Shown here piece after piece: positions 56,437 to 64,000 of a stretch of 64,000 nucleotides of DNA. Below the pieces are notes generated by a model that worked only from the letters and a program-made list of their open reading frames with translations, was not told the DNA's origin and did not search any database. Each line of letters starts with the position of its first letter. The first letter of the stretch is position 1. The stretch covers positions 62,001 to 126,000 of the forward strand of contig CAIVJW010000132.1 of NCBI GenBank assembly GCA_903906315.1. The letters are read 5' to 3'. The translations under genes were made by a program, and so were the position numbers. The stretch is from an uncultured delta proteobacterium (GTDB lineage Bacteria; Myxococcota_A; Polyangia; Polyangiales; Polyangiaceae).

Positions 56437-58575
56437 ATGTTCTCGGTCATCATCAGCGAGAAGGGCGGCGCCGAGCGCCGTGAGGCGTTCGACCGGACCG
56501 AGATCAACGTCGGCCGTGTGCAGGGCAACGACCTGATGTTGCCGAAGGGCAACGTTTCAAAGCGCCACGCGCGCCTGCTCTTCCGTGACGGCCGGTTCAT
56601 CGTCACCGACCTGAAGAGCACCAACGGCACCTACGTCAACGGCCGCAAGATCGTGCAGGCCACGATCGTTCGCGAGGGCGACAAGATCTACATCGGCGAC
56701 TTCATCCTGCGCATCGAGACAGGCGCCGCCGTGCAGAGCTCGGGCGCTTCCGCCGTCGTCGACGCGCAGCTCGAGGTGCCGTCCGAGCCCACGTCGGGCG
56801 AGACCTCCGCGCCCCTCCGCCTCGTCGCGGTCGCACCGCCCCGCCCGGCCTCGGCCGAGGACCCGGTCGGTTTCCCCCTGCGCGACGGTGGCGAGGCGGC
56901 GTCGTTCGTCGTGCCTGCCCCGCCGCGGATCCCTATCGTCCCTCCGCGCGCCGATCCGCGCCCGGTGCCGGCGCCGGGGCCGCCGTCTTCGCCCGCCGAC
57001 CGGCGACCGCCGCTCCCGACGAGCCCGGAGGGGCGTCCGTCCGTGCCGATCCTCTCGGTGACGGCCAAGAGCGCGGGCATCGGCGGATCGCTTCCCCCCG
57101 TCGTCCCGATGCCGCCCGGGCGCACCTTGCCTGCCGGCACCGGCTCCGTGCCGATGCCGACGATGGCCTCGGTCGGGTCCAGCTCCTCGTTGGCGCCGTC
57201 GTCCGCGACGCTGGCGCCGCCCACGCCGCCCGTGGCGACCCCGACGGCGATGCCTCCGCGCAAGGCGGCGGTCGCGGAGCCGACCCAGCGGACGCGCGAG
57301 CCCGCCCTGGCGGCTGCGCATCGCGCGGCCCTCGCGACCCTCGTCCAGTATGTCGGGGACGAGTTCGACGTGGCGGCGCTGGAGACGGGCGAGCCCGTCG
57401 ACGAGGCCACCTCGCAGCGCGTGGCGCGCGTGGTCGGCGAACGCCTCGCCGCGATGCGCGTCGCCGGTGAGGTCCCGGCAGACGTCGACGGCGAAGCGCT
57501 CGCCGTCGAGGCGGCGCGTGAGCTGTGCGACCTTGGCCCGCTCGGCCCGCTCCTCGCCGACGAGGACGTGAGCGAGGTTCAGGTCATTCGCCACGACTTC
57601 GTCGTCGCCATGCGCGCTCGTCGACACGTGGTGGGCGAGGTCGCGTTCACCAGCGAGGCGGCCCTCGTCCGCGCGCTCCGCCGGCTCTGCTGGAGCGCAG
57701 GGGCGCCGCTCGGTCAGGCGGAGCGCTACGTCGAGCGTCGCATGCGGGACGGCGGTCGCCTCTTCGCCGTGATGCCCGCGGCGCCCGACCAGGGGCACGC
57801 CCTCGTGCTCCGCAAGCCTCAACGCGCGGATCTCACGCTCGAGGACCTCGTGCGCAGCGGGACGATTTCCCGAGGGATGGCTGGCCTGCTCGCCCAGTGC
57901 GTGATCGCCCGCGCCAACATCCTCGTCACGGGCTCGGTCGGCGCCGGGACGACGTCGCTGCTCGGCGCGCTTGCCGGCGCCGGGGGCACCGACGACCGCG
58001 TGCTGGTGCTTCAGGAGGCCGATGAGATCATCTTCTCGCAGCCGCACACCGTCTCGCTCCTGCTCGGCGGCGTGCCGGTCGAGGACGCGCTCGCCGTGCG
58101 CGCCGCCACGCGCCTCCACCCCGACCGCCTCGTGATCGGCGCGTTCGCGGGGCACGTCGCGGCGGAGGTCGTCGATGCGATCGGCGACGGCGTGGACGGT
58201 GTGCTCGCCGCGGCTCGATCGCCGAACCTACGCCAGGCCGTCGCCCGACTGCCGGCAGACCTCGCGGCGACGCGCCCGGGCGTCACGCCGGAGGTCGCGC
58301 GCGAGTGGCTCGCGTCCGCCTTCGACCTGGCGATCGAGATTGCGCGGCTTCGCGATGGACGACATCGGGTCCTGCGCATCGCGGAGCTCGCGGTCGAGGG
58401 CAACGCGATCGCCCTGCGCGATGTGTTCACGTTCGCCGTCGAGCGCACGGCCGCGGGGGGCGCGCTCGAGGGCACGTTCCAGCCCACCGGCCACGTCCCG
58501 AGGGTCGTGGAGGACCTCGCCGCGCGCGGCGTCGCCGTCGACTCGGCGGTCTTCAAGCGGCACGTCCTTCGCTGA
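56437..58575 (+). CDS. FHA domain fused to a CpaF/TadA-like secretion ATPase with a degenerate active site
   Basis: 712 residues from the ATG at 56437 (a GTG codon lies immediately before). An FHA domain (about 1-95) has INVGRVQGNDL, SKRHARL and DLKSTNGTYVNG. A long Pro-rich linker (about 105-285) follows. The C-terminal ~400 residues match CpaF/TadA-type GspE-like ATPases, including DLGPLGPLLADEDVSEVQV. The Walker A loop is GSVGAGTTS (499-507), so the essential Lys is Thr505. The usual GExRG motif is GAFAG (568-572), with Glu and Arg both Ala. The His box reads AARSPN. ATP hydrolysis is therefore unlikely. No Tad/Flp pilus genes are in the window. It may be a regulatory or scaffold pseudoenzyme controlled by phosphothreonine. 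Confidence 0.85.
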   Translation: MFSVIISEKGGAERREAFDRTEINVGRVQGNDLMLPKGNVSKRHARLLFRDGRFIVTDLKSTNGTYVNGRKIVQATIVREGDKIYIGDFILRIETGAAVQSSGASAVVDAQLEVPSEPTSGETSAPLRLVAVAPPRPASAEDPVGFPLRDGGEAASFVVPAPPRIPIVPPRADPRPVPAPGPPSSPADRRPPLPTSPEGRPSVPILSVTAKSAGIGGSLPPVVPMPPGRTLPAGTGSVPMPTMASVGSSSSLAPSSATLAPPTPPVATPTAMPPRKAAVAEPTQRTREPALAAAHRAALATLVQYVGDEFDVAALETGEPVDEATSQRVARVVGERLAAMRVAGEVPADVDGEALAVEAARELCDLGPLGPLLADEDVSEVQVIRHDFVVAMRARRHVVGEVAFTSEAALVRALRRLCWSAGAPLGQAERYVERRMRDGGRLFAVMPAAPDQGHALVLRKPQRADLTLEDLVRSGTISRGMAGLLAQCVIARANILVTGSVGAGTTSLLGALAGAGGTDDRVLVLQEADEIIFSQPHTVSLLLGGVPVEDALAVRAATRLHPDRLVIGAFAGHVAAEVVDAIGDGVDGVLAAARSPNLRQAVARLPADLAATRPGVTPEVAREWLASAFDLAIEIARLRDGRHRVLRIAELAVEGNAIALRDVFTFAVERTAAGGALEGTFQPTGHVPRVVEDLAARGVAVDSAVFKRHVLR

Positions 58576-58614
58576 CCCGGATCGCTCGCGGGCGCCGCCC
58601 CGCCCCGCCCCGTG

Positions 58615-58631
58615 CGCCCGTGGGACGGGCG
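58615..58631. terminator. Short hairpin after the FHA/CpaF-like gene
   Basis: CGCCCGT and ACGGGCG are perfect 7-base arms with a GGG loop, 40 bases after the stop. It could end the upstream transcript before the deformylase promoter. Confidence 0.45.
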
Positions 58632-58649
58632 TCGAGGACGGCGAAACGC

Positions 58650-58655
58650 TACGAT
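58650..58655 (+). promoter_or_regulatory. Putative -10 box upstream of def
   Basis: CGCTACGATGGG contains TACGAT. A start site near 58662 would give a leader of about 70 bases before the deformylase ATG, which has an AGAGG ribosome-binding site. Confidence 0.35.
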
Positions 58656-58730
58656 GGGCTCGAAATCCCCCGGCCGCATAACGATGTTCGATCCGACGAG
58701 CGCACCCGCCCAGCGACCCGAAAAGAGGCC

Positions 58731-59240
58731 ATGTCGATCCTAACGATTCTCCACTATCCCGACCCTCGCCTGCGCCAGAAGGGCGAGCCCGTCGTCGCGT
58801 TCACTCCGGCGATCCAGCGTCTGATCGACGACATGGCCGAGACGATGTACGCGGCGCCGGGGGTCGGCCTCGCCGCGCCCCAGGTCGGCGCGCCCCACCG
58901 CATCTTCCTGGTCGACGTCGCCGCCGAGGACGAGCCGTCGAACCTGATCGCGTTCATCAACCCCGTCTTGACGCTGGGCGACGGCGAGGTGGTCGGGCCG
59001 GAGGGCTGCCTCTCGTTTCCGGGCGTGAACGAGGACCTCAAGCGGGCCGAGCACGTCCGCGTGCGCGCGGTCGACCGCGCCGGCAAGGCGTTCGAGATCG
59101 CCGCCGACGGGCTGCTCGCCGTCGCCATTCAGCACGAGAACGATCACCTCGACGGCGTGCTGATGATCGACCGCGTCGGCGTCCTCAAGAGGCGCATCAT
59201 CCAGCGCAAGATGCACAAGCGAGCCCTCGAGCTGGCCTGA
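58731..59240 (+). CDS. def: Peptide deformylase
   Basis: 169 residues with all three motifs: GVGLAAPQVG (motif 1), EGCLSFPG (motif 2, metal-binding Cys) and QHENDHLDG (motif 3, HEXXH). It removes the formyl group from the initiator methionine of new proteins. The ATG has an AGAGG site six bases upstream. It is convergent with ribD. The short C-terminal tail (RKMHKRALELA) is normal for type I enzymes. Confidence 0.95.
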   Translation: MSILTILHYPDPRLRQKGEPVVAFTPAIQRLIDDMAETMYAAPGVGLAAPQVGAPHRIFLVDVAAEDEPSNLIAFINPVLTLGDGEVVGPEGCLSFPGVNEDLKRAEHVRVRAVDRAGKAFEIAADGLLAVAIQHENDHLDGVLMIDRVGVLKRRIIQRKMHKRALELA

Positions 59241-59289
59241 TCGCCGCCGTGCCGCGGCCGCCCGCAGTGAGGCGGCCCGTGGCTGCGCG

Positions 59290-60429
59290 TCAGCTCTTCG
59301 ACGGGAACGAGAGCGCACCCGACACGTATGCGTCGCGGCCGCAGAGCTCCCAGCGTGGCTCGAGGATGCGCGGCGCTTCGCCGGGGGTGTCCGGACCGGC
59401 CCAGTCGACCGCGCCAGGGCGGCCGCGCGGACCGAGGAGGATCGGCGCGATGAACGCATGCAGCTCGTCGGCGAGGCGCGTCGCGAGGAAGCTCCCGGCC
59501 AGCTCGGCGCCGCCCTCGACGAGGATCGACACGACGCCCTGGCTGGCGAGGATGCGGAGCGCGGCGGGCACGTCGACGCGCCCCTCGGCCGAGTTCGGGA
59601 CGCGCACGACGACGCAACCGGCGTCGACGAGGGCCTGCTCGGCTGGCTCGGGTGCGTCGGTGCCCGTGAGAACCCACGTGGGGCATTCCCGGGCCGTCTG
59701 CACGAGGCGCCCGTGCAGCGGCAGGCGCAGGCGCGAGTCGAAGACGACGCGGTACGGCGGGTGCCGATCGGGCGCGAGCAGCGCGGGGTCGCGAACGGTC
59801 AGGCGCGGGTCGTCGGCGAGCGCGGTGCCGATACCGACGGCGACCGCGTCGTGGTGGGCGCGGAGCTCCTGCACCTTCGCGCGAGCCTCGGGGCCCGTGA
59901 CCCACTTCGAAGCCCCGCTGCGCGTCGCGATGCGCCCGTCGAGCGAGAGGGCGAGCTTCAGCGAAACGTGCGGCAGCCCCGACGTGATGAACTTGGACCA
60001 AGGCGTTATCAGCGTGCGGGCGTCCGCGCCGGCGACGCCGACCTGGACCGTGACCCCCTCCTCGCCGAGCCGCTTCGCGCCACCGCCGTCCACGTGCGGA
60101 TTCGGGTCGAGGCAGCCGATGACGACGCGGGCGATCCCGGCCCGGACGATCGTGTCCACGCACGGCGGGGTGCGGCCTTCGTGGTTGCACGGCTCGAGCG
60201 TGACGTAGAGCGTACCTCCGCGCGCGGCCTCTCCCGCCGCTGCGAGGGCGAGTACCTCCGCGTGCTCGGAGCCGGCGCGCTGGTGGTGGGCCGTGGCGAC
60301 GACCGCGCCGTCCTTGCCCACGACGACCGCGCCGACGGGCGGGTTCGGCGAAGGGAGCGCCTTTCGCGCCTCCTCGAGAGCGAGGCGCATCGCGGTGAGA
60401 TCGGCGTCGATTTCGGGGCTCTGGCTCAT
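59290..60429 (-). CDS. ribD: Bifunctional riboflavin biosynthesis deaminase/reductase
   Basis: 379 residues. The N-terminal deaminase (about 1-145) has PNPPVGAVVV, HAEVLAL (zinc His and catalytic Glu) and LEPCNHEGRTPPC with the two zinc Cys. The C-terminal reductase (about 150-375) has KLALSLDGRIAT, ASKWVTG and VEGGAELAGSF. It catalyses deamination and reduction of the early pyrimidine intermediate. It follows nrdR by 38 bases on the same strand, the usual nrdR-ribD neighbourhood. Confidence 0.93.
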   Translation of the reverse strand: MSQSPEIDADLTAMRLALEEARKALPSPNPPVGAVVVGKDGAVVATAHHQRAGSEHAEVLALAAAGEAARGGTLYVTLEPCNHEGRTPPCVDTIVRAGIARVVIGCLDPNPHVDGGGAKRLGEEGVTVQVGVAGADARTLITPWSKFITSGLPHVSLKLALSLDGRIATRSGASKWVTGPEARAKVQELRAHHDAVAVGIGTALADDPRLTVRDPALLAPDRHPPYRVVFDSRLRLPLHGRLVQTARECPTWVLTGTDAPEPAEQALVDAGCVVVRVPNSAEGRVDVPAALRILASQGVVSILVEGGAELAGSFLATRLADELHAFIAPILLGPRGRPGAVDWAGPDTPGEAPRILEPRWELCGRDAYVSGALSFPSKS

Positions 60430-60467
60430 GCGGGGTGCGGCTAGGGAACGTCGAACGGCGAGTCTTA

Positions 60468-60929
60468 CTAGGGGCCCTTGGCCTTCACAAGCTTGCCCAG
60501 CTCGGCGAGGAACTCGTCGAGGTCACGAAATGAACGGTAAACGCTGGCGAACCGCACGTACGCGACCTCGTCGAGCTCGCGCAGTCGCCGCATCACCCGC
60601 TCGCCGAGCTCGGCCGATGTGACCTCGCGCCCCTCGGCGTCCTGGAGCATGCGCTCGATGCCGTCGGCCGTCGACTCGACCTGATCGGTCGAGACCGGCC
60701 GCTTGTTGCATGCGATCCGCAGGCCGCGCAGGAGCTTTTGCCGGTCGTACGGCTCGCGTCGACCGTCCTTCTTCACGACCGTAGGCAGCACGTCCTCGAC
60801 GCGCTCGTACGTCGTGAAGCGCTTGCTGCAGCCCTCGCACTCGCGCCTTCTCCGGATGACGTCGCCGACGCCGCCAGATCGCGAGTCGATCACCTTGTCC
60901 TCGAGATGACCACAGAACGGGCACCTCAT
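60468..60929 (-). CDS. nrdR: Transcriptional repressor NrdR
   Basis: 153 residues. A zinc ribbon is at the N-terminus (CPFC at 3-6 and CEGC near 31-34). An ATP-cone domain follows (about 48-140) with [19 protein letters not shown]-type sequence. NrdR senses ATP/dATP and represses ribonucleotide reductase genes, none of which are in this window. It sits between fabF and ribD, a conserved arrangement. The gap to fabF is 28 bases. Confidence 0.95.
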   Translation of the reverse strand: MRCPFCGHLEDKVIDSRSGGVGDVIRRRRECEGCSKRFTTYERVEDVLPTVVKKDGRREPYDRQKLLRGLRIACNKRPVSTDQVESTADGIERMLQDAEGREVTSAELGERVMRRLRELDEVAYVRFASVYRSFRDLDEFLAELGKLVKAKGP

Positions 60930-60957
60930 CGGGACCTCGTCGTCGCGGCCGCGCGCA

Positions 60958-62202
60958 TCAGCCTTGGAACCGCGAGAGCACGAGCGAGACGTTCGTGCCC
61001 CCGAAGCCGAAGGAGTTGGTCATCACGTGGTCGAGGCTCCGTTCGCGCGCCGTGTGCGGCACGAAGTCGAGCTTGCACTCGGGGTCGAGGTCCTCGAGGT
61101 TGGCCGTAGGCGGGACGCGGCCATCGCGGATCGCGAGCGCGCACAGCGCGGCCTCGACCGCGCCCGCGCCCCCGAGCAAGTGCCCCATCACCGACTTGGT
61201 CGAGCTCACCCAGAGCCTCTTCGACGCCGCGTGGTCGCCGAACGTCCCCAGGATGGCGCGCGACTCCTCGATGTCGCCTTGCGGCGTCGAGGTCCCGTGC
61301 GCGTTGATGTAGCCGACCTGCTCGGGGCGGACCTGCGCGTCGGCGAGCGCCATCTTCATGGCCCGCTGCGCCCCCTCGCCGTCCGGCGAGGGCTTCGTGA
61401 TGTGGTAGGCGTCGCACGAGGCGCCGTAGCCGGTGACCTCGGCGTAGATCTTCGCCCCGCGCTTTTTGGCGTGCGTCAGCGACTCGAGCAGCAGCGTGCC
61501 GGCGCCCTCCGAGCACACGAAGCCGTCGCGACCCTTGTCCCAGGGCCGGCTCGCGCGCGTCGGGTCGTCATTGCGCCGTGACAGCGCGAACATCGCGCCG
61601 AACCCGGCGACGCCGAGGCCGAACACCGCCGCTTCCGCGCCGCCGGTGAGCATGATCTGGGTGCGACCGCGCCGGACCCACTCGAACGCCTCGCCGAGCG
61701 AGTGCGCGCTCGACGAGCACGCGCTCGTGTTGCAGTAGCTCACGCCGCGCAGCCCGAGCGCCATGGCGACCTGACCGGCGCCCATGTTCGCGATGACCGA
61801 CGGGATCAGGTACGGGCTGATCTTCGACGGACCCTTTTCGGCGAGGGTGACCGAGTACTGATAGAAGTACTCGAGCCCGCCGACGCCGACGCCGATCAAC
61901 GTCCCGCACGTCTCGCGGTCCTCGTCCGTCAGCTCGATCGCGGCGTCCTTCAGGCACATCGTGGACGCTGCGATGGAGAGGTGGGCGAAGCGGCCCATCT
62001 CCTTGAGCTTCTTCCTCGGGATCCACGTCTCCGGCGTGAAGCCCTTCACCTCACCGGCGAAGCGCGTCGTGTACTGGCTCGCGTCGAAGAGCGTGATCGG
62101 GCCGATGCCCGACTCGGCGGCGAGCACCGCCCGCCAGGTCTCTTCGGTCCCGATGCCGTTCGGCGTGCAGAGGCCGATGCCCGTGATGACGACCCGTTCC
62201 AT
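60958..62202 (-). CDS. fabF: 3-oxoacyl-ACP synthase II
   Basis: 414 residues from the ATG at 62202, which gives the standard start [14 protein letters not shown]. The active-site Cys is in [15 protein letters not shown]. The two catalytic His residues are in [11 protein letters not shown] and [12 protein letters not shown]. FabF extends acyl-ACP with malonyl-ACP and controls unsaturated chain length at low temperature. It is downstream of acpP by 165 bases on the same strand. A GGAGATCGAGGC purine tract precedes the start. Confidence 0.95.
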   Translation of the reverse strand: MERVVITGIGLCTPNGIGTEETWRAVLAAESGIGPITLFDASQYTTRFAGEVKGFTPETWIPRKKLKEMGRFAHLSIAASTMCLKDAAIELTDEDRETCGTLIGVGVGGLEYFYQYSVTLAEKGPSKISPYLIPSVIANMGAGQVAMALGLRGVSYCNTSACSSSAHSLGEAFEWVRRGRTQIMLTGGAEAAVFGLGVAGFGAMFALSRRNDDPTRASRPWDKGRDGFVCSEGAGTLLLESLTHAKKRGAKIYAEVTGYGASCDAYHITKPSPDGEGAQRAMKMALADAQVRPEQVGYINAHGTSTPQGDIEESRAILGTFGDHAASKRLWVSSTKSVMGHLLGGAGAVEAALCALAIRDGRVPPTANLEDLDPECKLDFVPHTARERSLDHVMTNSFGFGGTNVSLVLSRFQG

Positions 62203-62367
62203 GCCTCGATCTCCCGATGGCCCTGGTGGAATTCCTGACGATGTTCGTGCGGGACCACGCCCGGCGCGGCTCATCGTGGGGAGCCGTGGGCGTCGACGGG
62301 GCGCCGCAGAGGCTCCCGCGACGTGGGGAGCCTCGCCCGGGCTTCGGTGCGTCAGGCGCGGTCGCGC

Positions 62368-62616
62368 CTACTTCTTCGCGTGCGCCTCGATGTACTCGAC
62401 CGCGTCCTGAACGGACCGGATCTTCTCGGTGTCCTCGTCCGGGATGTCGATCTCGAACGCCTCCTCGAAAGCGAGGACGAGCTCCACCAGGCCGAGCGAA
62501 TCCGCACCGAGGTCGTCGATGAACGTCGCCTCGGGCTTGATGTCCTTCTCGTCGACGTCCAGTTGCTCCTTGATGATCCGCTTCACTTCGGCCGTGATGT
62601 CGCGACCTTCCGCCAT
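62368..62616 (-). CDS. acpP: Acyl carrier protein
   Basis: 82 residues, acidic. The phosphopantetheine serine is in the DSL motif [28 protein letters not shown] is the standard pre-helix region. It carries acyl chains for the FabD/FabG/FabF enzymes encoded around it. The ATG is preceded by GGGAGGAAATACC, a strong ribosome-binding site, as fits a highly expressed protein. Confidence 0.96.
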   Translation of the reverse strand: MAEGRDITAEVKRIIKEQLDVDEKDIKPEATFIDDLGADSLGLVELVLAFEEAFEIDIPDEDTEKIRSVQDAVEYIEAHAKK

Positions 62617-62690
62617 GGTATTTCCTCCCGGACTGATAACGAGGGCGCTTCCTAGCCGATCGCCCGCAGGGTTGCGATAGGCAAAATCGT

Positions 62691-63440
62691 TCACACGTAC
62701 ATCCCGCCGTTGACCCGCAGCGTCTGACCCGTGACGTACGCGGCCTCGTCCGAGCACAGGTAGGCGATCGCGGCAGCGACCTCCTCGGGGCGCCCCGTCC
62801 GGCCGGCGGGGATCGTCTTGAGCATGCCGTCCTTCACCTCGGCGGAGATGCTCGTGGTCATGTCGGTGTCGATGAAGCCCGGCGCGACGGCGTTCACCGT
62901 GATGCTGCGGGAGGCGTATTCGCGCGCGATGGTCTTGGTCAGGCCGAGCAGCGCTGCCTTCGAGGCCGAGTAGGCCGCTTGCCCGGCGTTGCCCATCTCG
63001 CCCACGATGCTCGAGAGGAAGATCACGCGCCCGGTGCGCGCCCGCATCATCACGCGGACCGCGGCCTTCGCGCTCGCGAGCGCGCCGCGCACGTTCACGT
63101 CGAAGATGCGGTCGAAGTCCTCGTCCTTGACCCGGAGTAACAGGCCGTCGACCGCGACGCCCGCGTTGGCGACCAGGATGTCGAGGCGGCCCAGGCGCTT
63201 CGCGATGGCCGCGATCGCGTCCTCCGTGGCCTTCGATTCTGCGACGTCGAACTGGGCGATTTCGGCCTTCCCGCCGCGCTCCACGATGGCGCGCACGACG
63301 TCGCGCGCGGCATCTTCGCCCCTCACGTAGTTCACGACGACGGTGGCGCCCTGGGCTGCGAGCACCTCGCACGTCGCCCGGCCGATGCCGAGCGACCCTC
63401 CGGTGACGATCGCGACCTTGCCTGTCAGATCGAACATCAT
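62691..63440 (-). CDS. fabG: 3-oxoacyl-ACP reductase
   Basis: 249 residues of a classical short-chain dehydrogenase. NADPH loop [10 protein letters not shown] is at about 14-23, NAGVAVDG near 87-94, catalytic Ser in [11 protein letters not shown] and YSASK for Tyr/Lys. [14 protein letters not shown] and the C-terminal [14 protein letters not shown] are typical of FabG. It reduces 3-oxoacyl-ACP in each elongation cycle. Its start overlaps the fabD stop (ATGA), and acpP begins 74 bases further downstream. Confidence 0.95.
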   Translation of the reverse strand: MMFDLTGKVAIVTGGSLGIGRATCEVLAAQGATVVVNYVRGEDAARDVVRAIVERGGKAEIAQFDVAESKATEDAIAAIAKRLGRLDILVANAGVAVDGLLLRVKDEDFDRIFDVNVRGALASAKAAVRVMMRARTGRVIFLSSIVGEMGNAGQAAYSASKAALLGLTKTIAREYASRSITVNAVAPGFIDTDMTTSISAEVKDGMLKTIPAGRTGRPEEVAAAIAYLCSDEAAYVTGQTLRVNGGMYV

Positions 63441-64000
63441 GACGCCTCCGAGAGGAACGCGCCGACGCGCTCCACGCCCTCGGCGTCGGCGACGGCGAGG
63501 ACCTTGATCGATTTCGCGATCCGCTTCACGAGCCCCGCGAGCACCTTGCCGGGGCCGATCTCGAGCGCGTGCGTGACGCCCTGCGCGGCCATGTGCTCGA
63601 CGGAAGCGACCCATTGCACGGGCCCGTCGATCTGCCGCACCAGCAACTCGCGCACGCGCGCGGGGTCCGCGTTCGGCGCGCCATCCACGTTGGCCAAGAC
63701 CGGGAATGCGAAGGACGCGACGTGCACCTCCGCCAGCAGCGGCGCGAGCCGGTCGGCCGCGGGGCGCATGAGCGCGCAGTGGAACGGCGCGCTCACCTTG
63801 AGCGGAATGGCCTTGCCGCCGCGCGCACTGGCGGCGGCGGTCGCGCGCTCGACCGCCGCGACGTTGCCCGCGATGACGATCTGCCCGGGCGCGTTGTAGT
63901 TCGCGACGCTCAGGACCTCGCCTTCGGCAGCCTCGACGCAGATGCCGTCGAGCGCGCGCGCGTCGAGGCCCATCATCGCTGCCATCGCGCCGAGCCCGGG
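63437..64000 (-). CDS. fabD: Malonyl-CoA-ACP transacylase, C-terminal part
   Basis: About 187 C-terminal residues; the N-terminus with the GHSLGE nucleophile lies beyond the right edge. What is present matches Fab[10 protein letters not shown]-type entry, [12 protein letters not shown], the catalytic His in [18 protein letters not shown] and [15 protein letters not shown]. It loads malonyl units onto ACP. The stop overlaps the fabG start by four bases, which shows translational coupling within the fab operon. Confidence 0.93.
   Translation of the reverse strand, partial: PGLGAMAAMMGLDARALDGICVEAAEGEVLSVANYNAPGQIVIAGNVAAVERATAAASARGGKAIPLKVSAPFHCALMRPAADRLAPLLAEVHVASFAFPVLANVDGAPNADPARVRELLVRQIDGPVQWVASVEHMAAQGVTHALEIGPGKVLAGLVKRIAKSIKVLAVADAEGVERVGAFLSEAS

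Noticed and set aside
60958-64000. Polyketide or specialised lipid gene cluster
   Set aside because: The genes are single-domain FabD, FabG, ACP and FabF in the normal housekeeping order, followed by nrdR and ribD.

Overview
The DNA is very GC-rich, with G or C at nearly every third codon position. The gene content points to a soil-type myxobacterium (Myxococcota, most likely Polyangia). It has many Ser/Thr kinases, an FHA/sigma-54 activator, several FHA, PEGA and SUMF1-like proteins, many proline- and alanine-rich lipoproteins, and a MopE-type metal-binding protein whose C-terminal tail resembles MYXO-CTERM. This is judged from protein features, not from a database comparison. No IS element, prophage or CRISPR array was seen.

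Left part (1-10.7 kb): cell-surface polysaccharide. A minus-strand operon of overlapping genes encodes a YfhO-like GT-C membrane protein, an anchored exoprotein and a GT39 glycosyltransferase that runs off the edge. Divergent from it is a plus-strand cassette. It holds a methyltransferase, a sugar epimerase, a nucleotidyltransferase, a heptose-7-phosphate kinase, GmhA, GmhB, a small transaldolase and a methyltransferase-GT2 fusion. This reads as a nearly complete route from sedoheptulose-7-phosphate to a nucleotide-activated heptose.

10.7-26 kb: envelope and signalling. Genes here encode a spermidine-synthase-like membrane protein, an L,D-transpeptidase-like lipoprotein that has lost its catalytic residues, a TonB-type protein, a PrkA kinase, a DsbD-alpha-like lipoprotein, a Ser/Thr kinase, a zinc-ribbon coiled-coil protein, a HEXXH lipoprotein and two adjacent Cys-rich SUMF1-like proteins. 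Two tRNAs with CAT anticodons lie in the same stretch.

26-34.6 kb: metabolism and housekeeping, with a trans-sulfuration enzyme, UvrA, DksA, a Nudix hydrolase, an HTH-receiver protein and a cell-wall amidase. 34.8-49.5 kb: a signalling and envelope block with a Lys/Ala-rich membrane-anchored protein, a PEGA protein, an FHA/sigma-54 activator, an outer-membrane protein, a PP2C phosphatase, a cytoplasmic-looking subtilase, a GAF/GGDEF cyclase, an M48 lipoprotein, a second Ser/Thr kinase and the MopE-like surface protein.

49.7-64 kb: core metabolism. It has the pyruvate dehydrogenase E1alpha-E1beta-E2 operon, a third SUMF1-like protein, a phosphoesterase, a cold-shock protein, an FHA/CpaF-like protein with a broken ATPase site, peptide deformylase, and a minus-strand fabD-fabG-acpP-fabF-nrdR-ribD run truncated at the right edge.

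Two themes stand out. First, many genes start 6-10 bases after a -10-like TAnnnT box and lack a Shine-Dalgarno, which suggests many leaderless transcripts. Second, several proteins keep a family fold but lack its catalytic residues (transpeptidase, CpaF ATPase, SUMF1-like proteins).
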